Assembly (NCBI GenBank): GCA_003224835.1
Contig: QHZX01000071.1
Span: 1-5,060 of the forward strand
Origin: Acidobacteriota bacterium
GTDB lineage: Bacteria; Acidobacteriota; Terriglobia; Terriglobales; Acidobacteriaceae
DNA: 5,060 nt
Direction: 5' to 3'
Part shown: one piece after another, positions 1 to 5,060 of the stretch
Position numbering within the stretch: the stretch's first letter is position 1
Layout of the letters: every line of letters begins with the position of its first letter
Translations under genes and position numbers: made by a program
Notes under the pieces: model-generated
Database searches by the model: none
What the model was told of the DNA's origin: nothing
The model's input: the letters and a program-made list of their open reading frames with translations, nothing else

Positions 1-2262
1 CTTTAACCCGATCCCGCTGGTTACCGCGAATGCGCCGATATGATCGCGCAGCCCGGTTTCTTTTGGCGCGATGAAGTCGGCGAGAGACCTGCACGGCTCG
101 CTTCCCTCTTTATTTGCCTGCTGGCGAAGGAAATGAAATCGTTCGCGCACTTTATCGCGCTTGTCGTCCGCATATAACTCGACATCGTCCCCCACCGCAT
201 TGGCATGGAACAGGCCATAAACCCCTCTCGCCGTGATGAGCTTTTTTTCAACGATCATATCGAGAAGGGCGTTGCCTTCCTTGAATAACTGGCGTGCCTG
301 CGCGCCTTGTTGTTCGTGCTCGAAGATTCGCGGATAAATGCCCTTCATTCCCCAGGCGTGAAAGAACGGCGACCAATCGATGAACTCACGCAGCGTGGCC
401 AGTGGAAAGTTATCGAGCACACGTACGCCAGTAAAACTGGGCGCAGGTATGTCTTCGCCACGCCACACAATCGGAGTGCGCCGCGAACGTGCGACCTCAA
501 TCGAGACAGTTGGTTGCTTGGGCGCAGCGTGAGCTTTGCGGACCGCCTCGTATTCAGTTCGATGCCGGGCGACGAACGCCGGCTTACTCTCATCGCTCAG
601 GAGATTCGTTGTAACTGGCACCGCGCGGCTGGCGTCAACAATGTGAATGACAGGTTCACTGTAATGCGGTGCAATTTTGACTGCGGTGTGTCTGCGGCTC
701 GTCGTGGCACCACCGATCAGCAGCGGCAATTTGAAACCATGGCGTTCCATCTCGCGGGCCACATGCACCATCTCGTCAAGAGAGGGCGTGATCAACCCGC
801 TCAGCCCGATCAAGTCCGCATTCACCGCCTTAGCCCGTTCAAGAATTTTTTCGCATGGAACCATCACTCCCAGGTCGATTACTTCGTAGTTGTTGCAGGC
901 GAGGACTACGCCAACGATGTTCTTGCCAATATCGTGAACGTCACCTTTGACCGTCGCGAGAATGATTTTCCCTTGCGCCTTTATTACTTCGCCAGCCGCA
1001 GCCCGGGCTTCCTTCTCGGCCTCCATATATGGTGTGAGATGTGCCACAGCTTTCTTCATCACGCGTGCCGATTTCACCACCTGCGGCAAGAACATCTTGC
1101 CTGCTCCAAAAAGATCACCCACAATGCCCATGCCGGCCATCAGGGGTCCTTCGATCACTGCCAGTGGACGTCCCAGTTTGACGCGCGCTTCCTCAGCATC
1201 GGCTTCAATGTAGGTGTCGATGCCCTTCACCAGAGCGTGCGCAATGCGCTCCTCGACTGTGCCGTTGCGCCATGCTTCGGAATTAACTTTCTTTTCGTTG
1301 CCAGCCTTGCCTGCGCCTTTTAGCCTTTCGCCGTATTCCACCAAACGTTCGGTGGCGTCCGGGCGACGGTTCAGGAGCACATCTTCGACCATCACCTTTA
1401 GCTCAGGTTCGATCTCTTCATACACTTCGAGCATGCCGGCATTCACAATGCCCATATCCATGCCTGCTGCGATTGCGTGATAGAGAAACGCGGAATGAAT
1501 CGCTTCGCGAACGACGTTGTTTCCGCGAAAACTAAACGAGATATTAGAAACGCCTCCGCTTACTTTCGCGTACGGCAGATTAGCTTTGATCCAACGAGTC
1601 GCGTTGATGTAATCAACCGCGTAGTTGTTGTGCTCCTCCATGCCGGTGGCAACGGTGAGGATATTTGGATCGAATATGATGTCCTCAGGCGAAAATCCGA
1701 CTTCATCAACCAACATTCGGTAGGCGCGCTCGCAGATGCGGATTTTGTCCTCATAACTTGCGGCCTGCCCCTGTTCGTCGAATGCCATGACAACCGCGGC
1801 AGCGCCATATTTCAAGATCGTCGCCGCATGTTCGCGAAATTTTTCTTCTCCTTCCTTCAGGGAAATCGAATTGACGATGCTCTTGCCCTGAAGGCACTTC
1901 AAACCTGCCTCGATGACCTCCCACTTCGAGGAGTCCACCATAATAGGGACCTTGGCGACTTCGGGTTCGCTCGCCAACACCTGCAGGAAGCGAGTCATCG
2001 CGGTGACGCCGTCAATCATGCCCTCGTCCATGCAGACGTCGAGCACGTTCGCGCCGTTCTCGATCTGTTGCCGGGCAATGCTTACCGCCTCTTCATACTT
2101 TCCATCTTTGATCAGCTTGGCAAATTTCGGCGAACCAGCGACGTTGGTCCGCTCGCCGATCATGATGTACACGCCTTGCTGTTGGGTGAATGGCTGCGAT
2201 CCCGAGAGACGAAGTGGCTTCCACTTCGTCGCGTCCGAGATGGCGCCATCCGATGCGCTCAC
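1..2262 (-). CDS. metH: Methionine synthase, folate-, cobalamin- and reactivation-domain protein (partial, C terminus beyond left edge)
   Basis: 754 codons are open from a GTG at 2262 to the window edge. Modules in order: a linker (1-30); the methyltetrahydrofolate-binding barrel (about 31-310; IGERTNVAGS at 35-44, MVDSSKW at 108-114, SGGVSNISFSFRGN at 235-248); the helical cap (about 325-420; GDLFGAGKMFLPQVVKSARV at 382-401); the cobalamin-binding Rossmann domain (about 428-570), with the DXHXXG motif at 441-446 where H443 is the expected cobalt ligand, SGLITPS at 488-494 and GGATTS at 517-522; then the start of the AdoMet-dependent reactivation domain (about 600 onwards; ADFIAPKETG at 728-737, IGAFAVTSG at 742-750). 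The reactivation motif RPAPGYPACPDHT is not reached, and roughly 150 residues should lie outside. The GTG overlaps the previous stop as GTGA, and GAGAG lies 6 bases upstream. The next in-frame candidates (GTG at codon 31, ATG at codon 34) would remove the conserved RLSG linker motif. C77 replaces an Asn known from E. coli (DVCMDEG versus DINMDEG). Confidence 0.93.
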   Translation of the reverse strand, partial: MSASDGAISDATKWKPLRLSGSQPFTQQQGVYIMIGERTNVAGSPKFAKLIKDGKYEEAVSIARQQIENGANVLDVCMDEGMIDGVTAMTRFLQVLASEPEVAKVPIMVDSSKWEVIEAGLKCLQGKSIVNSISLKEGEEKFREHAATILKYGAAAVVMAFDEQGQAASYEDKIRICERAYRMLVDEVGFSPEDIIFDPNILTVATGMEEHNNYAVDYINATRWIKANLPYAKVSGGVSNISFSFRGNNVVREAIHSAFLYHAIAAGMDMGIVNAGMLEVYEEIEPELKVMVEDVLLNRRPDATERLVEYGERLKGAGKAGNEKKVNSEAWRNGTVEERIAHALVKGIDTYIEADAEEARVKLGRPLAVIEGPLMAGMGIVGDLFGAGKMFLPQVVKSARVMKKAVAHLTPYMEAEKEARAAAGEVIKAQGKIILATVKGDVHDIGKNIVGVVLACNNYEVIDLGVMVPCEKILERAKAVNADLIGLSGLITPSLDEMVHVAREMERHGFKLPLLIGGATTSRRHTAVKIAPHYSEPVIHIVDASRAVPVTTNLLSDESKPAFVARHRTEYEAVRKAHAAPKQPTVSIEVARSRRTPIVWRGEDIPAPSFTGVRVLDNFPLATLREFIDWSPFFHAWGMKGIYPRIFEHEQQGAQARQLFKEGNALLDMIVEKKLITARGVYGLFHANAVGDDVELYADDKRDKVRERFHFLRQQANKEGSEPCRSLADFIAPKETGLRDHIGAFAVTSGIGLK
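2208..2230. repeat. Perfect inverted repeat (10-bp stem, 3-base loop) in the metH interdomain linker
   Basis: GACGAAGTGG is followed by CTT and then its exact reverse complement CCACTTCGTC. In the mRNA this is a tight hairpin 28 bases after the stop of the first MetH frame, covering codons 11-19 of the second. It is too far from the overlap for a classic frameshift stimulator. It may be part of a palindromic insertion (see the neighbouring palindromes). Confidence 0.85.
2239..2250. repeat. 12-base perfect palindrome in the metH linker
   Basis: GATGGCGCCATC is self-complementary and encodes D5-G6-A7-I8 of the second MetH frame. It lies between the GTG start and the 10-bp hairpin. A 12-base palindrome alone could be chance; its position beside two other palindromes is what makes it notable. 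Confidence 0.6.
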
Positions 2263-3395
2263 ACTCGGCTCTCAATCTCGCTCGGGCGAGCGGTGGATGC
2301 TTCGATGAATGGCGCACTAAATTTTCGCGGAGGTTTGCCCTCGAGCGCTTTCGCGATTGCTGCGATATGCTCCGGAGTATTCCCGCAGCAACCGCCGGCA
2401 ATGTTTATCAAGCCGCCGTCTGCAAACTCAGACAGATACCGCGCCATATCTTGCGGTCCTAGATCGAAGCCGGTTTCCGAAAGAGGATTTGGCAGTCCAG
2501 CATTGGGGTAAGACGAGACCGCAACGTCCGCCTTTTCCGAAAGTTCCTCCAGAAATGGATACATGAGATCCGGACCAAGCGAGCAGTTCAAACCCACCGA
2601 CAATGGTTTCACGTGCCGCACCGCGTTCCAGAAAGCCTCCGGAGTCTGCGCCGAGATCATTGTTTCGCCACCACGTCCGATAGCCGCGGAGATCATGATG
2701 GGCAATTCTCTCTTCTGTTCGTCAAAAACTTCGCGGATAGCAACGAGCGCCGCCTTGGCGTTCAGCGAGTCGAAGATGGTCTCGACCAGGAGCACATCTA
2801 CGCCACCGGCGATGAGAGCGCGCACCTGCTGCGCGTAAGTGGCTTTGACTTGATCGAAGGTGACTACACGAAATCCCGGGTCGTCGGCATCCGGCGAGTT
2901 CGAAAGTGAAACAGTGAGCGGCCCAATCGCTCCGGCCACAAAGCGCTGACGAGAAGTTGCAGTTCCAACCCGATCGGCCCATTCCCGACATTGCCGCGCC
3001 GATTGCTCATTAATATCCCAAGCTAAACCTTCGAGAAATGGATCGCCGATGATCTTGGAGTAAAACTCCGGGTCCTTGCGGCCGCCGTGCTCGCGCGGAT
3101 CATCCACAAAGAATTCGCTCTGGGCGATACTCGTGGCGCCGAAAGTATTGGTCTCGATGATGTCCGCGCCTGCCTCCAGAAACCGGCGATGGATGTCGCC
3201 AATCATCTCCGACTTGGTCAGCGTGAACAGGTCACCATTGTTTAAAAGACCTTTCTTAGCATCTTTGAATCGCTCACCCCGGATGTCGGCTTCTTTCATC
3301 CCGTAAGTCCGGATCGTCGTGCCCATCGCTCCATCAATGATGGCGATGCGGTCTTCGAGAATCTTTTGAAGGGGATGATGTTGTGCCTTTTTCAT
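2259..3395 (-). CDS. metH: Methionine synthase, homocysteine-binding (zinc) module as a separate protein
   Basis: This 378-residue protein matches the N-terminal Hcy-binding domain of cobalamin-dependent methionine synthase, the part that binds and activates homocysteine through zinc. The three zinc ligands are present: C271 in VGLNCSLGP and C336/C337 in GGCCGNTPEH. Other family motifs are DGAMGT (21-26), ETNTFG (81-86), VETIFD (205-210) and YPNAGLPN (296-303). Residues about 100-128 form an insertion compared with my memory of E. coli MetH. I chose ATG 3395: it places DGAMGT at the usual distance from the N terminus and has AAGAGA (3409-3404) 8 bases upstream. A longer frame starting at 3509 would run back through the intergenic hairpin into nuoI and adds only low-complexity basic residues. 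The frame stops after the domain is complete, at TGA 2261-2259, and overlaps the start of the remaining MetH modules. Alone it would resemble a BHMT-like homocysteine methyltransferase, but its neighbour shows it is half of MetH. Confidence 0.93.
   Translation of the reverse strand: MKKAQHHPLQKILEDRIAIIDGAMGTTIRTYGMKEADIRGERFKDAKKGLLNNGDLFTLTKSEMIGDIHRRFLEAGADIIETNTFGATSIAQSEFFVDDPREHGGRKDPEFYSKIIGDPFLEGLAWDINEQSARQCREWADRVGTATSRQRFVAGAIGPLTVSLSNSPDADDPGFRVVTFDQVKATYAQQVRALIAGGVDVLLVETIFDSLNAKAALVAIREVFDEQKRELPIMISAAIGRGGETMISAQTPEAFWNAVRHVKPLSVGLNCSLGPDLMYPFLEELSEKADVAVSSYPNAGLPNPLSETGFDLGPQDMARYLSEFADGGLINIAGGCCGNTPEHIAAIAKALEGKPPRKFSAPFIEASTARPSEIESRV
2269..2273 (-). promoter_or_regulatory. 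Likely ribosome binding site for the second MetH frame
   Basis: GAGAG on the minus strand, inside the last codons of the homocysteine module, lies 6 bases before the GTG at 2262. It is a modest Shine-Dalgarno match at good spacing. With the GTGA stop/start overlap it supports restart by ribosomes finishing the upstream frame. It favours GTG 2262 over later start codons. Confidence 0.45.
2279..2292. repeat. Short inverted repeat at the end of the MetH homocysteine module
   Basis: CGCTCG, two bases, then CGAGCG: a 6-bp inverted repeat within codons 368-373 of the first MetH frame, in the part of the linker with no counterpart that I recall in E. coli MetH. Weak on its own; it marks the outer edge of the palindrome cluster 2208-2292. 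Confidence 0.5.
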
Positions 3396-3419
3396 GTCTT
3401 CTATCTCTTTAGACACAAA

Positions 3420-3446
3420 CGCCGACCCGCAGTTGAGGGGCCGGCG
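3420..3446 (-). terminator. Stem-loop between nuoI and metH; weak terminator or leader hairpin
   Basis: On the minus strand CGCCGGCCC pairs with GGGTCGGCG across a 9-base loop (CTCAACTGC), giving nine pairs including one G-T wobble. It is followed by TTTGTGTCT, not a true T run. It begins 28 bases after the nuoI stop and ends 24 bases before the metH ATG. It could end nuoI transcripts in part, protect the nuoI 3' end, or act in the metH leader. The weak T tract argues against full termination, and no separate metH promoter is evident after it. Confidence 0.5.
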
Positions 3447-3474
3447 CTTGCTGTTGCGAAGACTCGTTGAACTT

Positions 3475-4005
3475 TTACTCCCCCGGAGCAACTTCCGCTG
3501 GCGCTCCACCCATCACTTCAGCTGAGTTGAACACCGGATTCGCTCCCAGATGTGCTGGTCTCGCAGCCAGCAACTGCTCTTTCCGATAAATCAAATTCGT
3601 CGCGTTGAAGGTTGCCAATTCAAATCCATGCCCGTGAGTAATGGCGTCCGTCGGGCAGGCCTCAACACAGTATCCGCAAAAAATGCAACGGTTGTAATCG
3701 ATGTTGTAAATCTTGGCGTAACGTTCGGCGCCGCTTACCCGTTTCTCGGCGGTGTTCTCTGCTGCCTCGATATAGATGCAATTCGCTGGGCAGTTGGCTG
3801 CGCAAAGAAAACAGGCGACGCACTTCTCCAGACCATTCTCGTCGCGCTGCAAAACATGTATGCCGCGAAACCGCTCCTGGACTCTCGCCCCCCGCAGTGG
3901 TCCTGGGCCATCGGGATAGTTCTCCACAACGGTCGGCTGGAACATCTCCATGAAGGTGATGCTCATTCCCTTGGCGATGGCGGCAATATTCCGAAGAATC
4001 GACAT
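3475..4005 (-). CDS. nuoI: NADH:quinone oxidoreductase subunit I (8Fe ferredoxin-type subunit of respiratory complex I)
   Basis: This 176-residue protein is the complex I subunit that carries iron-sulfur clusters N6a and N6b and passes electrons along the peripheral arm towards the quinone site. Two four-cysteine ferredoxin motifs are intact: C62, C65, C68, C72 followed by P73, and C107, C110, C113, C117 followed by P118. The N-terminal segment GMSITFMEMFQPTVVENYP (residues 13-31) is the amphipathic region that sits against the membrane subunits in NuoI. The pairs CIYIEA and ITHGHGFE after the two motifs are also characteristic. Length is normal for the family. The ATG at 4005 gives the standard N terminus; only weak ribosome-binding sequence (TAGAG) precedes it. 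No other nuo gene is visible: the upstream neighbour is a lipid phosphatase and the downstream one is metH, so this is a gene outside a nuo operon. Related 8Fe ferredoxins of other complexes are less likely, given the N-terminal segment. Confidence 0.93.
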   Translation of the reverse strand: MSILRNIAAIAKGMSITFMEMFQPTVVENYPDGPGPLRGARVQERFRGIHVLQRDENGLEKCVACFLCAANCPANCIYIEAAENTAEKRVSGAERYAKIYNIDYNRCIFCGYCVEACPTDAITHGHGFELATFNATNLIYRKEQLLAARPAHLGANPVFNSAEVMGGAPAEVAPGE

Positions 4006-4013
4006 GCAGCTCT

Positions 4014-4019
4014 AGTATA
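4014..4019 (-). promoter_or_regulatory. Possible -10 hexamer (TATACT) immediately upstream of nuoI
   Basis: The 78-base gap between the phosphatase stop and nuoI contains TATACT on the minus strand, one mismatch from TATAAT, ending 8 bases before the nuoI ATG. No good -35 element is seen 16-18 bases upstream (the hexamer there reads AGCACC). If it is used, transcription would start at or next to the ATG, giving a leaderless or nearly leaderless mRNA. That fits the absence of a clear Shine-Dalgarno sequence before nuoI. I see no terminator in this gap, so read-through from the phosphatase gene is also possible. Confidence 0.3.
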
Positions 4020-4083
4020 ACGAAATGCTTCCTGTCGGTGCTTTCCGCCAGTTCCGAATCTAAAGCGAGGATTAACGGGGCAA

Positions 4084-4911
4084 TCAGCGTGGGCGGAGCA
4101 CTTCGTAGCGCGTTATCGTATAGCCGAGCGCGGCTCCAAGAAATACGTCGGATGGGAAATGTGCGCTCGTGGTTACGCGAGAGAAGCTTATCGCCGTGGC
4201 GAAACCGTACATCGCCCATGGCACCCAGCGGTGGTGGTGATATCGGCTGGCGACGACCGTTGCTATAGAGAACACCCCAGCGGAGTGTCCGGATGGAAAG
4301 GAACTGCCCTTAAACGGAGATTTACCGCCACTGAAGAAGGTATTCCGGAAAGACCCTCCTGGCGGAACGTCACTAGGCCGTTTCCTGCGGGTAACAGCTT
4401 TGATCGCCAGGTCGACAATAGCGCTGTCCGCATATGCCTCCCCTGCCAGCAGTGCGGTACCGGTCTGATATGAGTCGTGCCGAATATAGCCCGTAGCCAG
4501 AAGAGAAGCCGGTAGAACCACAACTTCGGCCGCAGTGATGGGCGAATCGAAGACGTCATTAACGTCATCGAGGTTCCTCTCGTGAGAACGAAAATAGGGC
4601 ATTGCATGCGGATCAGCGACGATGAGCCCCGCTGTCCCCCCTACGATGGCAAGTGTGGGTAACCAGTGTCGCCCTTTCGCCAGTTGAGTGGGAAAAAGCC
4701 AGATGTCCTTCTGATCGTGGAGAAAGTCTTTTGGCAGTGACCGCCACGAGACCTCTCGGTTCTCTGGTGAGTCATCTCCCACGAATCGCGATACGTGCGA
4801 CGGATCGTCGGGTAAACCAGGATGCCCATTTTGCCCAAATGCGCAGCTGGGTAGGTTCCAAAAACTGGCGCAAACGAAAACAACCGCGACAAAATTCGTT
4901 CTCCAGGTCAT
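4084..4911 (-). CDS. PAP2-superfamily phosphatase (phosphatidic acid phosphatase type 2 / lipid phosphatase-like), exported or membrane-bound
   Basis: This 275-residue protein carries all three motifs of the PAP2 acid phosphatase superfamily in order: KX6RP at K171-P179 (KAVTRRKRP), PSGH at 206-209, and SRX5HX3D at S244-D255 (R245, H251, D255). H251 is the expected nucleophile, and H209 the general acid. Family members remove phosphate from membrane lipids such as phosphatidate, undecaprenyl diphosphate or lipid A at the outer face of the membrane; the substrate cannot be read from this sequence. Residues 1 to about 26 form a signal peptide or anchor (basic start, hydrophobic FVAVVFVCASF). 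An LPSC at 20-23 is a poor lipobox because of the proline. Further hydrophobic stretches lie near 83-99, 127-142, 152-170, 229-243 and 257-267. I chose ATG 4911 because it starts directly before the signal sequence and overlaps the preceding stop as ATGA. An upstream GTG would add 26 arginine-rich residues and spoil the signal peptide. A weak GAAG lies 7 bases before the start. Confidence 0.9.
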   Translation of the reverse strand: MTWRTNFVAVVFVCASFWNLPSCAFGQNGHPGLPDDPSHVSRFVGDDSPENREVSWRSLPKDFLHDQKDIWLFPTQLAKGRHWLPTLAIVGGTAGLIVADPHAMPYFRSHERNLDDVNDVFDSPITAAEVVVLPASLLATGYIRHDSYQTGTALLAGEAYADSAIVDLAIKAVTRRKRPSDVPPGGSFRNTFFSGGKSPFKGSSFPSGHSAGVFSIATVVASRYHHHRWVPWAMYGFATAISFSRVTTSAHFPSDVFLGAALGYTITRYEVLRPR

Positions 4912-5060
4912 CGATTTTCTTCGATGCACTCTTCGGGCCTCGCGCAAACCGCATGCCCGGCGGGATACGCAAAAGTTTCGTCGAGCCACTCTGGAACCGC
5001 ACCCGTATTACAATAATTAGCCGTCCCTTCTTTTTGGCCGGTAACCCATTCCACAGCACT
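4908..5060 (-). CDS. C-terminal end of an unidentified protein (partial, runs off right edge)
   Basis: An open frame enters at the right edge and reads 50 codons to a TGA at 4910-4908. That stop overlaps the ATG of the PAP2 phosphatase gene in an ATGA junction, the usual sign of translational coupling within an operon, and this is the main reason to believe the frame. The visible peptide is acidic, with three cysteines (visible residues 17, 39 and 45), three tryptophan/tyrosine-rich patches and the ending EECIEENR. It has no transmembrane stretch. 24 of the 50 codons end in G or C. I do not recognise the family. Cysteine-containing tails of this kind occur after the transpeptidase domain of some class A penicillin-binding proteins, but nothing here proves that. 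Two other minus-strand frames are open over the same bases, so the reading frame itself is probable and not certain. Confidence 0.55.
   Translation of the reverse strand, partial: SAVEWVTGQKEGTANYCNTGAVPEWLDETFAYPAGHAVCARPEECIEENR

Noticed and set aside
307..1323. Long plus-strand open frame of 338 codons opposite metH
   Set aside because: Antisense shadow: the minus strand here encodes unmistakable MetH cobalamin and reactivation domains. The plus-strand product has no recognisable domain and is rich in His, Arg and Cys.
2255..2270. Programmed -1 frameshift joining the two MetH frames
   Set aside because: No slippery X-XXY-YYZ heptamer at the overlap, and the hairpin is 28 bases away where 5-9 is usual; restart at GTG is simpler. 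Not fully excluded.
1477..2511. Long plus-strand open frame of 344 codons across the metH junction
   Set aside because: It spans both MetH halves on the opposite strand, has no family motif, and is explained by the codon pattern of metH.
3396..3474. Cobalamin or SAM-I riboswitch before metH
   Set aside because: The gap is too short for a cobalamin riboswitch, and I see no B12-box or SAM-I core sequence.
3396..3509. N-terminal extension of the MetH homocysteine module to 3509
   Set aside because: It would run through the end of nuoI and the intergenic hairpin, and adds basic low-complexity residues not found in MetH.
3550..4020. Plus-strand frame opposite nuoI
   Set aside because: Mirrors a highly conserved NuoI coding region; no motif or ribosome binding site of its own.
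4006..4083. Terminator after the phosphatase gene
   Set aside because: No stem longer than a few pairs and no T run in this gap.
4912..4989. Upstream GTG start of the phosphatase
   Set aside because: It adds 26 arginine-rich residues before a normal signal peptide; ATG 4911 has the ATGA overlap.
4976..5012. Minus-strand GGTTCCAGAGTGGCTCGACGAA resembling the D-arm of a Ser/Leu-type tRNA
   Set aside because: No matching acceptor stem, anticodon arm or T-arm follows; the sequence is better explained as the tail of a protein gene.

Overview
All recognisable genes in this 5,060-base window lie on the minus strand. Reading from right to left they are: the last 50 codons of an unidentified gene; a PAP2-superfamily lipid phosphatase; a stand-alone NADH:quinone oxidoreductase subunit I (NuoI); and cobalamin-dependent methionine synthase (MetH) as two consecutive reading frames, the second of which runs off the left edge. 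The window is almost fully coding. Only two gaps exist, of 78 and 79 bases. The long plus-strand open frames opposite metH are shadows.

The sequence suggests a moderately GC-rich, Gram-negative-type bacterium with aerobic or facultative respiration. The NuoI sequence, especially the stretch between its two ferredoxin motifs, resembles what I remember of Acidobacteriota NuoI. The MetH homocysteine domain has an insertion that I associate loosely with Acidobacteriota and Verrucomicrobiota. This placement is from memory only, and confidence in the phylum is low to moderate.

Layout: 5060-4908, C-terminal tail of an unknown protein, overlapping the next start by ATGA. 4911-4084, exported or membrane PAP2 phosphatase. 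4083-4006, gap with a -10-like hexamer just before nuoI. 4005-3475, nuoI. 3474-3396, gap with a 9-bp hairpin. 3395-2259, MetH homocysteine-binding module with its zinc cysteines. 2262-1, MetH folate, cap, cobalamin and partial reactivation modules, starting at a GTG in a GTGA overlap with the previous stop.

The most interesting point is the break in metH. It falls exactly between the homocysteine and folate domains, in a linker that is about 28 residues longer than I remember from E. coli MetH. The DNA there (2208-2292) holds three palindromes, one a perfect 10-bp hairpin with a 3-base loop. A natural two-subunit methionine synthase created by insertion of a short palindromic element is a reasonable hypothesis. 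Each half keeps all the catalytic motifs visible here, so this looks like a working split enzyme and not decay. Together the two proteins would methylate homocysteine to methionine using methyltetrahydrofolate and cobalamin. No link in function between metH, nuoI and the phosphatase is evident.
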